Below, in pieces: positions 35,690-44,424 of a stretch of 64,000 nt of DNA (position 1 is the first letter of the stretch; each line of letters starts with the position of its first letter). This DNA is from an uncultured Acidobacteriaceae bacterium. Lineage in GTDB: Bacteria; Acidobacteriota; Terriglobia; Terriglobales; Acidobacteriaceae. Below the pieces are notes generated by a model. The model made no database searches. It was given only the letters and a program-made list of their open reading frames with translations, and was not told the origin of the DNA. A program made the translations under genes and the position numbers. The DNA is taken from positions 1-64,000 of the forward strand of contig CAINJJ010000036.1 in assembly GCA_903849645.1 (NCBI GenBank). Direction: 5' to 3'.

Positions 35690-36594
35690 TTCCCTTTGCA
35701 AAGGCGCATGCCTGCGGCAACGACTTTTTGATTGTGACCGAAGAGGACGCCGCCTCCTGCGACAAGTCCGAACTCACCCGCCGCCTCTGCGCGCGCAACA
35801 CCGGCATCGGCGCCGACGGCGTCGAGTTCTTCCAGTGGACCGGCGACTGGTCCGGCGCCATCCAACTTCACAACGCCGACGGCTCCATCGCCGAAATCAG
35901 CGGGAACGGCACCCGCTGCGTGGCCGCCTGGATGGCCGAGCAGCGCGATGCACAGCCCGGCGACGAGTTCTCCATCCAGACCGATGCCGGCGTCCGTGTC
36001 TGCACGATTGAGGAGTTTCGCGACTCGGAGCTGAACGGGCCCACCGTGCTGATTACCACCGACATGGATGTCCCCGAGTTCGAGAAGCGAACGGTAGAGT
36101 TGGCTGACGGAACCGAGATCGACGGCGTCTACGTCTCCATGGGAAATCCACACTTCGTCATCGTGCTCGATCCGCCCTCGCGGGACATGCCTGGCTCCGG
36201 CGACCCGCTCGACGCCAGCGAGCGCACCGTGGCCAGGCTCGACTTCTCCATCGGCGACCGCTCCTGGGAAGAGATTGGCGAAGAGATCTGCTTCCATCCC
36301 GATTTTCCCGATCAAACCAATGTTGAGTTCGTTCACGTTCTGGGCAGCGCGTCGGAGCCCATCCACCTGGTAGCCATTCGCATCTTCGAGCGCGGCGTGG
36401 GCCCCACCACCTCTTCGGGAACGGGCACATCCGCCGTCGCCACCGCCATGATCGGCGTCTATGGCGCAGCGAACGAACTGGAGGCGATTGCCCCCGGCGG
36501 CGCGCAGACCGTCCAGTGGCAAGGGCCCGGTGAAAAGCTCTACCTCACCGGACCCGCATCCCTCATCGCCCGCGGCGAGGCCTTTCAGGGATGA
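35686..36594 (+). CDS. DapF-like protein with both catalytic Cys replaced by Ser
   Basis: 302 residues from a TTG start (35686) overlapping the MgtC stop, beginning IPFAKAHACGNDFLIV. The fold is clearly that of diaminopimelate epimerase: NTGIGADGVEF, NADGSIAEISGNGTRC, VSMGNPHFVIV, and ERGVGPTTSSGTGTSAVA. In known DapF the motifs read CGN-G-x-R and L-A-C-G-T-G, and the two Cys are the acid/base pair. Here both positions are Ser (Ser72 and Ser244 by count). The other Cys residues (for example in GTRC) are not the catalytic ones. It may epimerise or eliminate by another mechanism, act on another substrate, or be inactive. The next gene overlaps it by four bases. Confidence 0.85.
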   Translation: MIPFAKAHACGNDFLIVTEEDAASCDKSELTRRLCARNTGIGADGVEFFQWTGDWSGAIQLHNADGSIAEISGNGTRCVAAWMAEQRDAQPGDEFSIQTDAGVRVCTIEEFRDSELNGPTVLITTDMDVPEFEKRTVELADGTEIDGVYVSMGNPHFVIVLDPPSRDMPGSGDPLDASERTVARLDFSIGDRSWEEIGEEICFHPDFPDQTNVEFVHVLGSASEPIHLVAIRIFERGVGPTTSSGTGTSAVATAMIGVYGAANELEAIAPGGAQTVQWQGPGEKLYLTGPASLIARGEAFQG

Positions 36595-37523
36595 CCTCCA
36601 TGCTCAAGCCGCGCTGTGTGCCGCGCGATGCCGCCGTGGCCGTCGTCTCCCCCGCCTCCACTCCGCAGCCCGACCGCATCGAGCGCGGCCTTGAAGCCCT
36701 CCGCACCCTTGGCTATGCTCCCCAGGCTGGCGAACACGCCCTCACCCGCGGCCCCCTCTACTTTGCCGGTACGCCAGAGATGCGCCTCCGCGACCTCCAC
36801 CACGCCTTTGCCGACGACGAGCTGCGCGCCGTCTTCGCCACCCGCGGCGGCTACGGGTCCAACTACCTGCTCGACGACCTCGACCTCGACCTCATCGCCG
36901 AGTGCGCCAAGCCCTTCATCGGCTACAGCGACCTCACCGCCATGCAGTTGTGGCTGCTCGACCAGTTGCAGTTGCCCTCGTTTTACGGCCCCATGCTCTC
37001 CGCGGACTTCGCGCGCCCCGACGGCGTCCATCTCCCCAGCCTCCAGGCCGCGCTCGGCGGAACGCCCTACACCGTGGGTGCGCCCGAGGGCCTGCGCACC
37101 CTGCACCCCGGCCGCGCCCGCGGCACCCTCTATGGCGGCTGCCTCAGCATCCTCGTCGCCCTGCTCGGCACCCCCTTCGAGCCGCAGACCGAGGGCAAGC
37201 TGCTCTTTCTTGAAGACGTCAGCGCCAAGCCCTACCAGGTCGACCGCATGTTGTGGCAACTGCAACACGCCGGCAAGCTTGAAGGAGTGCGCGGCATCGT
37301 CTTCGGCGAGATGCTCGACTGCGTCTCCCCCGGCGCGCCCCCCGAACTGCTCGACGAGGTCATCCTGCGCTGCTTCGAAGACTTCACCGGACCCATTGCC
37401 ATCGGCCTCCGCAGCGGCCACGTCTCCCGCCAAAACGTCACCCTCACGCTCGGGGTCGAGGCCGAACTGCGCGTCGACGAAAACGCCCAGCTCCGCATCC
37501 TTGAACCGGCGGTGACGCAATGA
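36591..37523 (+). CDS. ldcA: LD-carboxypeptidase (peptidase family S66)
   Basis: 310 residues. Family S66 motifs are seen: VAVVSPASTP at the N terminus, FATRGGYGSNYLLDDLDLDLI, KPFIGYSDLTAMQL (nucleophile Ser region), GKLLFLEDVSAKPYQVDRM (Glu) and AIGLRSGHVSRQ (His). These cytoplasmic serine peptidases release D-Ala from recycled tetrapeptides. The ATG overlaps the DapF-like stop as ATGA, and Mpl lies 158 bases downstream, so the gene belongs to a muropeptide-recycling run. Confidence 0.92.
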   Translation: MTSMLKPRCVPRDAAVAVVSPASTPQPDRIERGLEALRTLGYAPQAGEHALTRGPLYFAGTPEMRLRDLHHAFADDELRAVFATRGGYGSNYLLDDLDLDLIAECAKPFIGYSDLTAMQLWLLDQLQLPSFYGPMLSADFARPDGVHLPSLQAALGGTPYTVGAPEGLRTLHPGRARGTLYGGCLSILVALLGTPFEPQTEGKLLFLEDVSAKPYQVDRMLWQLQHAGKLEGVRGIVFGEMLDCVSPGAPPELLDEVILRCFEDFTGPIAIGLRSGHVSRQNVTLTLGVEAELRVDENAQLRILEPAVTQ

Positions 37524-37575
37524 AGCTGCGGGTACCAAACCTCAAATCGCTCGTTGTTGTACCCAGGACGGGCGC

Positions 37576-37604
37576 CCCAGGTCCCTCGTATTTGGGAACC
37601 TGGG
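37576..37604. repeat. Inverted repeat in the ldcA-mpl spacer
   Basis: CCCAGGTCCC at 37576-37585 can pair with GGGAACCTGGG at 37594-37604 with one bulged base and an eight-base loop. There is no clear T tail. The rest of the 158-base spacer shows no gene. It may be another dispersed non-coding element. Confidence 0.5.
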
Positions 37605-37681
37605 AAAGCACGAACTCAATGCACGCAGTCACACGGTCAGAGACGAAGGAACCAGAGGACTGAGGAGAGGCAGACGGACCA

Positions 37682-39130
37682 GTGACATCGGAGAAAAAAC
37701 ACATTCATCTGACAGGCATCTGCGGCACGGCCATGGCCTCCCTTGCCGGCCTGCTCCAGTTGCAGGGCCACCGCATCACAGGCTCTGACAAGGCCGCCTA
37801 TCCGCCCATGAGCGACCTGCTCGCCGCGCTCGGCATTCCCATCCTGGAGCCCTACGCCGCGGCCAATCTTGACCCCGTCCCCGATCTCGTCGTCATCGGC
37901 AACGCCCTCTCCCGGGGCAATCCCGAGGTGGAGCGCGTGCTCGACGAGCGCATCCCCTTCGCCTCCATGGCCGCCCTTCTCCGCGAGGAGTTTCTTCTCG
38001 GCCGCGAGTCGCTCGTGGTGGCCGGCACCCACGGCAAAACCACCACCACCAGCATGCTGGCCTGGATCTACCAGCATGCCTCGCGCCAAAACCCGCTGCT
38101 GGAGCCGTCGTTTCTCATCGGCGGCGTGGCGGAAAACTTCGGCGCCAGCTTCCAGCTCCGTCCCACCCGCACCTTCATCGTCGAGGGCGACGAGTACGAC
38201 ACCGCCTTCTTCGACAAGGGCCCCAAGTTTCTCCACTACTTCCCCGACGGCCTCATCCTCACCCACGTCGAGTTCGATCACGCCGACATCTACGCCGATC
38301 TTGAGGCCGTCAAGACCGCCTTCAAGCGGCTGGTCAATCTCGTCCCCCGCCGCGGCCTGCTGGTGGCCTACGACGGCAGCGCCAACGTCAGCGAGTGCAT
38401 CGAGCGGGCTTTCTGCCGCGTCCAGCGCTACGGCTTTCGGCAGGACTCCGACTGGCGCCTCGCCAATCTGCGCCACCAGGACGGGCTCACCCGCTGGGAG
38501 ATATGGCACGCCGGCGCACTTTGGGCCAGCGTCGAAATGACCCTGGCCGGCGAACACAACGCCCTCAACGCCACCGCCGCCGCCGCGCTCGCCGCCGGTC
38601 AGGGCATCCCCAAAGAGGCCATCGTCGCCGCCCTCGCCGGATTCAAGAGCGTCAAGCGCCGCCTTGAGGTGCGCGCCCAAATCGCCGGCATCACCGTCAT
38701 CGACGACTTCGCCCACCACCCCACCGCCATCCGCGAAACCCTCCGCGCTCTCCGCTCCGTCTATCCCCAGGCGCGCCTCTGGGCGGTGCTTGAGCCGCGA
38801 TCCAACACGCTCCGCCGCAAGGTTCTCGCGGCTGACCTCATTGAGAGCCTGCGCCTCGCCGACCGCGTTATCCTCGCCGGCGTCTATCAGCAGCAGCGCA
38901 TTCCCGAGCCCGAGCGGCTCCATCCTGAAGACGTGGTCCGCGCCCTCACAGACCGCGGAACCCACGCCATTCTCTGCCCTGACGCGGAGGCAATCGTCAA
39001 CGAAATCGCGCCCCAGCTCAGGTCCGGCGACGTCGTGGCCCTGCTCTCCAATGGCGGCTTCGACGGCATCTATGAGAAGCTGCCGGAACGTCTCAGAATC
39101 CTCCATCCGGAAGGCGGCGCGACCGCATGA
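37682..39130 (+). CDS. mpl: Mpl, UDP-MurNAc:tripeptide ligase
   Basis: 482 residues from a GTG start at 37682. It carries the Mur-ligase features: KHIHLTGICGTAMASLAGLLQ at the N terminus, the ATP-binding P-loop GTHGKTTTTSMLA, EGDEYDTAFFDKGPKFLHY, VIDDFAHHPTAIRETL. These together mark Mpl, which attaches the recycled tripeptide L-Ala-gamma-D-Glu-meso-DAP to UDP-MurNAc, rather than MurC. GAGGAG lies upstream. It overlaps the acyltransferase gene by four bases (ATGA). Its presence implies meso-DAP peptidoglycan and recycling. Confidence 0.93.
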   Translation: MTSEKKHIHLTGICGTAMASLAGLLQLQGHRITGSDKAAYPPMSDLLAALGIPILEPYAAANLDPVPDLVVIGNALSRGNPEVERVLDERIPFASMAALLREEFLLGRESLVVAGTHGKTTTTSMLAWIYQHASRQNPLLEPSFLIGGVAENFGASFQLRPTRTFIVEGDEYDTAFFDKGPKFLHYFPDGLILTHVEFDHADIYADLEAVKTAFKRLVNLVPRRGLLVAYDGSANVSECIERAFCRVQRYGFRQDSDWRLANLRHQDGLTRWEIWHAGALWASVEMTLAGEHNALNATAAAALAAGQGIPKEAIVAALAGFKSVKRRLEVRAQIAGITVIDDFAHHPTAIRETLRALRSVYPQARLWAVLEPRSNTLRRKVLAADLIESLRLADRVILAGVYQQQRIPEPERLHPEDVVRALTDRGTHAILCPDAEAIVNEIAPQLRSGDVVALLSNGGFDGIYEKLPERLRILHPEGGATA

Positions 39131-39837
39131 TCTCTTCACTCCTGCTGTTGGCCACCATTCTCGTCCTCGGCATCCCCACGGCGCTTACCACCATTCCCTT
39201 CGCCCTCGTCACCGGCAACGTCAAGCCCCTCTACTGGGCCTCGAAGATGATCGTCCGCATCGGCTATCGCCTCGCCGGCATTCGCGTGGTCGCCGAGGGC
39301 GCGGACAACGTCCCCCCCGGCAAGGCCTGCATCTTCATGGTCAACCACCTGTCCAACCTTGACCCGCCCGCCATCATTCCCCGCATTCCCGGCCGCACCT
39401 CGGCCTTCTCCAAGCGGTCTATCATGAAGATCCCAGCCCTGGGCTACGCCATGAAGCTGGCTGGATTCATCCCCGTGGACCGCGACGGCAACGCCGCCAC
39501 CGCGCAGGAGAGCGTGGCCGCCGCCCGACGCGTCCTCGAGAAGGGCATCCACATCACCACCTTTGTCGAGGGCACCCGCTCCAGAGACGGTCGCCTGCTC
39601 CCCTTCAAAAAGGGCCCCTTCTACCTCGCCATGCAGACCGGCGCGCCCTGCATCCCGGTCTCGCTCTATGGCACTGAAACCATGATGGCCAAGGGATCCC
39701 TGCGCATCAAGCCCGGAACCGCCCACATCGTCTTCCACCCGCCTGTCAACCCCGCCGATTACGCCACCCGCGAAGACCTGCTCCGGGCCGTGCGCGCGGC
39801 CATTGCCTCCGGCCTGCCAGAGTGGATGCGGGGCTGA
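39127..39837 (+). CDS. 1-acyl-sn-glycerol-3-phosphate acyltransferase (PlsC-type)
   Basis: 236 residues with an N-terminal TM segment, then the catalytic NHLSNLDPPAII (HX4D motif) and FVEGTRSRDGRLLPFKKGPFYLAM, the motifs of PlsC/LPA acyltransferases. A late segment (GAPCIPVSLYGTETMM) fits the family. The enzyme would make phosphatidic acid in the inner membrane. It begins inside the mpl stop codon. It is not next to plsX, which is 35 kb upstream. Confidence 0.9.
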   Translation: MISSLLLLATILVLGIPTALTTIPFALVTGNVKPLYWASKMIVRIGYRLAGIRVVAEGADNVPPGKACIFMVNHLSNLDPPAIIPRIPGRTSAFSKRSIMKIPALGYAMKLAGFIPVDRDGNAATAQESVAAARRVLEKGIHITTFVEGTRSRDGRLLPFKKGPFYLAMQTGAPCIPVSLYGTETMMAKGSLRIKPGTAHIVFHPPVNPADYATREDLLRAVRAAIASGLPEWMRG

Positions 39838-39924
39838 GACCCCATCCGGCTCAGGCCGGCTTCACCCATGCACTCTTCGTCCGTGCACTCAAGCTTGCGC
39901 CGCAAGTGGAGAAAGGCTCTCACG

Positions 39925-41463
39925 ATGAATGCCACCCGTCTCTCCCGTCGCACCTTTCTAGCCGGAGCCGGCCTCGCCGCCCTGGCGCTTCCAGCCCGTG
40001 GCCTCCTTGCCCTCGCCTCCACCACGCCGGTCACCGTCCGCACCCTCAACGGCACTCTGCGCGGCGAGCAGGCCGATGGCGTCAACGTCTTTCGCGGCGT
40101 TCCTTTTGCCCAGCCGCCCGTCGGCGCTTTGCGCTTCCGCCCGCCCGTCCCTCCGGCTCATTGGACCGGCGAGCGCGACGCCACCCGCTTTGCCGCCTCG
40201 GCCATGCAGGCCGCGGAGCCAGGCATCGAACACAGCGAAGACTGCCTCTATCTCAACGTCTGGGCGCCGCGGGGCAAAGGTCCTTTTCCCGTCTTCGTCT
40301 GGATTCACGGTGGCGGCTTCACCGGCGGTCACTCCTTCGAGCCCGTGTATGACGGCACGCTGCTGGCGCAGGCCGGCATTGTCTGCGTAACCGTGGCCTA
40401 TCGCCTCGGCGTCTTCGGGTTTCTCGACATCGAGCCCCTGCTCGGCGCGGACTACGCGGGCAGCGCCAACAACGGCCTCCGCGACCTCATCGCCTCGCTC
40501 CAGTGGGTCCAGGAGAATATTGCCGCTTTCGGTGGCGACCCGTCGCGCGTCACCGTCGGCGGTCAGTCCGCCGGCGCCAAGCTCACCGACATCCTTCTCG
40601 GCGTCCCCTCCGCGCAGCCCCTCTTCCATCAGGCCATCTCGGAGAGCGGCGGAGCCGAGCGCGTTTGGAACCGCGCCCAAAGCGCCGACGTCGCCCGCGG
40701 CTTCGCGGAGACCTGGCGCTCTCTCACCGGCCAGGAACCCTCCAGCCTCCTCACCGCTCCCGCCTCCGCCCTCATCGCGCCGCAAGTGCGCTTCATCCAG
40801 CAGTGGCCGCGGCACTTTCCCCTGCGCGCGGAGATCGACGGCACGCTCCTGCCGCTCCGACCCGTCGAAACCATCGCCGGCGGCGGCAGCCGCGGCAAGC
40901 GCCTCCTCATCGGCAACACCCGTGAAGAGAGCTCCGCCTTCCTCGGGCCGCATCCCGCCCACGACGCGGGAGCCGCGGACCTCGGCAACCTGCCCGTTGA
41001 CCGCTTCGCCGAGGTCTATCGCAAGTACCGCGACATCTACCCGCAGATGAACGAAGAGCAGTTGCGCATCCGCGCCGTCACCGCCGAGGAGTACTGGATT
41101 CCCACCGTGCGCGTTGCCGATGCCTGCCTCCAGGGCGGCGGTTCTGCCTGGATGTATCGCGTGGACTTTCCTGAAGGCGCTGGCCTCCTGCGCGGCTTCG
41201 CCCATCACTCCATCGACATTCGCCTCTTCTGGGACCGGCCCTCCCCCACGGACGAAAACGCCGCCGCCGAAGCCGCCCTCGCCCTCCAGATGCACCACGC
41301 CTGGCTGGCTTTCCTGCGCGGTGAGGTGCCCGTCCTTGAAGGCATCGGCCCCTGGCCCGCATACCGCGCCGAAACCCGGCCCACCCTGGTCTTCGACAGC
41401 AACATCCACGTCGAGCAGGCCCCGCAGGAGAAGGAACTCCGCCTCTGGGACGGCGTTCTCTGA
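39925..41463 (+). CDS. Tat-exported carboxylesterase, type B
   Basis: 512 residues from ATG 39925 (GGAGAAAGG upstream; a longer start at 39868 adds 19 poor residues). The signal LSRRTFLAGAGLAALAL is twin-arginine. Type-B carboxylesterase features are clear: EDCLYLNVWAP, FVWIHGGGFTGG, the nucleophile GGQSAGAKL (Ser), the Glu region GNTREESSAFL and the His region GFAHHSIDIRLFW. It should hydrolyse short-chain esters, perhaps on plant polymers. It is alone, facing a minus-strand operon. Confidence 0.92.
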   Translation: MNATRLSRRTFLAGAGLAALALPARGLLALASTTPVTVRTLNGTLRGEQADGVNVFRGVPFAQPPVGALRFRPPVPPAHWTGERDATRFAASAMQAAEPGIEHSEDCLYLNVWAPRGKGPFPVFVWIHGGGFTGGHSFEPVYDGTLLAQAGIVCVTVAYRLGVFGFLDIEPLLGADYAGSANNGLRDLIASLQWVQENIAAFGGDPSRVTVGGQSAGAKLTDILLGVPSAQPLFHQAISESGGAERVWNRAQSADVARGFAETWRSLTGQEPSSLLTAPASALIAPQVRFIQQWPRHFPLRAEIDGTLLPLRPVETIAGGGSRGKRLLIGNTREESSAFLGPHPAHDAGAADLGNLPVDRFAEVYRKYRDIYPQMNEEQLRIRAVTAEEYWIPTVRVADACLQGGGSAWMYRVDFPEGAGLLRGFAHHSIDIRLFWDRPSPTDENAAAEAALALQMHHAWLAFLRGEVPVLEGIGPWPAYRAETRPTLVFDSNIHVEQAPQEKELRLWDGVL

Positions 41464-41488
41464 GCAGAATGCGGTTTTTTGCCCGCCG

Positions 41489-42142
41489 CTACTGCAACAC
41501 GGCGTTGTAGCCGTCGCCCAGCAGCTTTTGTCGCCACCGCGCGGCCTCTTCGCGTGTCGCGAAGGGTCCGATTCGTACGTGAATGAGCCCGTCGGCCGAG
41601 TCCCGCCGCGCGGCCACCGCATAGCCCCGCTTGCGCAGCGCTCCCACCAGCACATCGGCGTCTTCCTGGTGCGAGACCGCGGCAATCTGCACCATCAGCG
41701 CCAGCGCCGGAGTTGCCTGCGTGGCCTGCGAACTGCTTTGTGCAACGGGCTGCGGCGGCAGGGCCGGCTTCACCACCGGCGCAGCCTCCGCAAACGCGGC
41801 TGGCGCAGAGCCAGGGCTCAGCGCCGTGGAGGCGGTATTTGTGCCCGCGTCCCCCGCGGGAGGCGGCGGGACCGCCGCGTGTTGAGGATTCGCCCCGCTC
41901 TGCGCGGAGGCAGTGGGCTTTGGCTTGGCGCTCGCCGCAGCGGATTCCGCAACCGGCGTCTGCCCCGCGACCGCCGCTGGCCCTCCATGATGCCCCATCG
42001 AGTAGCCCAGCCCAAAGCACAGTCCGCACACCAGCACAAATGCGAAAAACAGCACCAGCAGCAACCCCGGACCCAGCGTCAACTCCGTGTCGCGCGGCCG
42101 CTCCGCCGGCTTGAACTCCCTCTCCTCGAAAACCTCGTGCAT
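41489..42142 (-). CDS. SPOR-domain membrane protein
   Basis: 217 residues. A short cytoplasmic N terminus, one TM helix (LTLGPGLLLVLFFAFVLVCG) and a Pro/Ala-rich linker lead to a C-terminal SPOR domain (about 145-217; ALMVQIAAVSHQEDADVLVGAL ... VRIGPFATREEAARWRQKLL). SPOR domains bind denuded glycan strands at the septum. It is the last gene of the GT39-TPR-NfeD-slipin-SPOR set on the minus strand, 70 bases after slipin. Confidence 0.88.
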   Translation of the reverse strand: MHEVFEEREFKPAERPRDTELTLGPGLLLVLFFAFVLVCGLCFGLGYSMGHHGGPAAVAGQTPVAESAAASAKPKPTASAQSGANPQHAAVPPPPAGDAGTNTASTALSPGSAPAAFAEAAPVVKPALPPQPVAQSSSQATQATPALALMVQIAAVSHQEDADVLVGALRKRGYAVAARRDSADGLIHVRIGPFATREEAARWRQKLLGDGYNAVLQ

Positions 42143-42212
42143 CCAGTGCCCTCAGACTTGCCTGCGGGATTCACAGCCCCATGGCCCGCGAATCCTTCTC
42201 GTCGTCCCGGCC

Positions 42213-43004
42213 CTACTTCTTCTCCGACTCCGCCTTCGCGGTGGCCGTCGCGCCCAGCTTGTTGAAGAGCGTCATCAGCTCAATCGGCAGCGGGAACACG
42301 ATGGTCGTATTCTTCTCCACGCCAATCTCGGTCAGCGTTTGCAGGTAGCGCAACTGCAGCGTGATGGGCTCGGTGGCCAGCAGCGCGGCCGCATCCACCA
42401 GCTTTTGCGCGGCGTCGAACTCGCCTCCCGCGTGGATCACCTTGGCGCGCTTTTCGCGCTCCGCCTCGGCCTGCTTCGCCATGGCGCGCAGCATCTGCTC
42501 CGGCAGGTCCACCTGCTTCACCTCAACCGAAATCACCTTCACGCCAAACGGTTCCGTCCGCTGGTCGATGATGGTCTGGATCTTCAGGTTGAGCTTGTCG
42601 CGATGGCTCAGCAACTCGTCCAACTCCACCTCGCCCAGCACCGACCGCAGCGTAGTCTGCGCAAACTGCGAGGTCTGGTAGACGTAGTTGGCCACCTTGA
42701 TGGCTGCGGCGTTGGGGTCCACCACATAGAGCGTCACCACCGCGTTCACCTTCAGCGTCACGTTGTCGCGGGTGATGACGTCCTGCGCCGGAACCTCCAG
42801 CACATCCTGCCGCAGCGAGATGCGCACCATCTGGTCAAACGGCCTGAAAACCAGGATGATTCCCGGTCCTTTCGGCGTCGCCAGCGCACGGCCCAGCCGG
42901 AAGATGACGCCCCGCTCGTACTCGCGGAGAATCTTCACGGAGTTCAGCAGATAAAGAACAACAATGGCGGCAAAGATCAGAACCGGTGTCATCGAATCAA
43001 ACAT
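42213..43004 (-). CDS. Slipin / stomatin-like SPFH protein
   Basis: 263 residues from ATG 43004 (GAGGGA upstream), starting with one TM helix ([13 protein letters not shown]) and the SPFH core: [63 protein letters not shown] and [30 protein letters not shown]. Slipins pair with NfeD proteins to form membrane microdomains and protease complexes. The gene follows the NfeD gene by 41 bases. The long open frame to 43400 is the shadow of NfeD. Confidence 0.92.
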   Translation of the reverse strand: MFDSMTPVLIFAAIVVLYLLNSVKILREYERGVIFRLGRALATPKGPGIILVFRPFDQMVRISLRQDVLEVPAQDVITRDNVTLKVNAVVTLYVVDPNAAAIKVANYVYQTSQFAQTTLRSVLGEVELDELLSHRDKLNLKIQTIIDQRTEPFGVKVISVEVKQVDLPEQMLRAMAKQAEAEREKRAKVIHAGGEFDAAQKLVDAAALLATEPITLQLRYLQTLTEIGVEKNTTIVFPLPIELMTLFNKLGATATAKAESEKK

Positions 43005-43045
43005 TGGGCTTCCCTCACTCAGCACGGATTGTACTCCAGCTATGG

Positions 43046-44389
43046 TTACAGCGATGCCCTCGGCGGCTCCATCGGCTCCACCCGCAGCAGGTACTGTTCG
43101 TGGCCCACCACGCGCACCGTAGCCCCTGCCGGCACCGGCTCCGGAGCCACCGCGCGCCAGATCTCGCCCTCCACCAGCACATGGCCCTCCGGCGTCAGGG
43201 CCTCCATCGCCCGCGCCCGTTCGCCCACCATGGCGTCCACGCCCAGGCGCGACTTCATCTTGCGCGCCCGCACCGCCAGCCGCACCAGGAACACCGTAAT
43301 CCCACCGAAGGCCGCGCTCACCGCAAACGCCACCCACGGGCTCACCGCCATCTCCGGAACCGGCGCGGCCACCAGCGTCAGCGTCCCAAAGGTCAGGCAT
43401 ACGATCCCCGCGATCGCCAGCGCCCCGTGCCCGCCAAACTTGGCCTCCAGCAGCAGCAGAACCAGCGCCGCCGCCAGCAGCAGCACCGCTGTGTAGCGAA
43501 TCGGCAGCAGGTTCAGCGCAAACACCGCCAGCAATACCATCAGCGTGCCCAGCGCGCCGGGCACAATCGTCCCCGGCGTGTTGAACTCCAGATAGATCAG
43601 CAGCCCCCCGCCCACCAGGAACAGCAGCGCGATATTTGGATTCACCAGCCAGCCCAGCAACTGCTCCCGGAGCGTAGGCCGCAGCACCTCAATCCGCGCT
43701 CCCGCCAGGTGCAGCGTCAACTTGCTCCCATCCATGCGCGTAATCTCCCGGCCCTCCAGCGCGGTCAGCAACTCCCCGTCGCTCGACGCAATCACGTCGA
43801 TCAGGTGCTGATCCAGAGCCTCCTGCGCCGTGTAGGAGTGCGACGAATGCACCGCCGCCTCCGCCGCCTCCGCGTTGCGGTTGCGCCTGGTCACGTAGGA
43901 GCGCAAAAAGGCCTCCGTGTCGTTTTCAATCTTCTGGCTCATGGTGGCGTCGGGCTGCCCGCCAAACTCCAGCACCGGATGAGCCGCCCCCGCGTTCGTT
44001 CCCGGAGCCATGGCCCCAATGTCCGCCGACTCCAGCAGGAAAAATCCCGCGGACCCCGCCCGCGCGCCCGCCGGCGCAACATACACAATCACCGGAACGC
44101 GCGAGCTCAAAATCCCGCCCGCCATCGTCCGCGTCGAGTCCAGCAGGCCGCCCGGCGTGTCCAGCTCAATCAGCAGGGCGCGCGCGCCGTCCTGGTTGGC
44201 CCGCGCAATGGCCCGCACCAGTTGCCCCTCCGTGACCGGCTGAATGGTGTCGGAGAGCACCAGCTTGTCCACCAGCGGCTGCTGGGCCGCGGCACAGACC
44301 GATATGCCCAAAAAAACAGCTGCCGCGGCGCTCAACCAGCCAAATCCGGCCCTGACCCAGTGCTTGCGCTCAACCAATCCGTGATTCAT
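43046..44389 (-). CDS. NfeD-type membrane protein with ClpP-like serine protease domain
   Basis: 447 residues. A signal/TM start is followed by a ClpP-class protease domain ([52 protein letters not shown] with Ser113 as likely nucleophile). Then come about four TM segments ([20 protein letters not shown] onward) and a C-terminal OB-fold NfeD domain ([26 protein letters not shown]). This is the long NfeD1b form, which in archaea cleaves a stomatin partner. AAGGAG precedes the ATG. Slipin is next. Confidence 0.92.
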   Translation of the reverse strand: MNHGLVERKHWVRAGFGWLSAAAAVFLGISVCAAAQQPLVDKLVLSDTIQPVTEGQLVRAIARANQDGARALLIELDTPGGLLDSTRTMAGGILSSRVPVIVYVAPAGARAGSAGFFLLESADIGAMAPGTNAGAAHPVLEFGGQPDATMSQKIENDTEAFLRSYVTRRNRNAEAAEAAVHSSHSYTAQEALDQHLIDVIASSDGELLTALEGREITRMDGSKLTLHLAGARIEVLRPTLREQLLGWLVNPNIALLFLVGGGLLIYLEFNTPGTIVPGALGTLMVLLAVFALNLLPIRYTAVLLLAAALVLLLLEAKFGGHGALAIAGIVCLTFGTLTLVAAPVPEMAVSPWVAFAVSAAFGGITVFLVRLAVRARKMKSRLGVDAMVGERARAMEALTPEGHVLVEGEIWRAVAPEPVPAGATVRVVGHEQYLLRVEPMEPPRASL

Positions 44390-44424
44390 GGGCTTGCTCC
44401 TTCAGGGCCTGTCCCGATGCGCCC

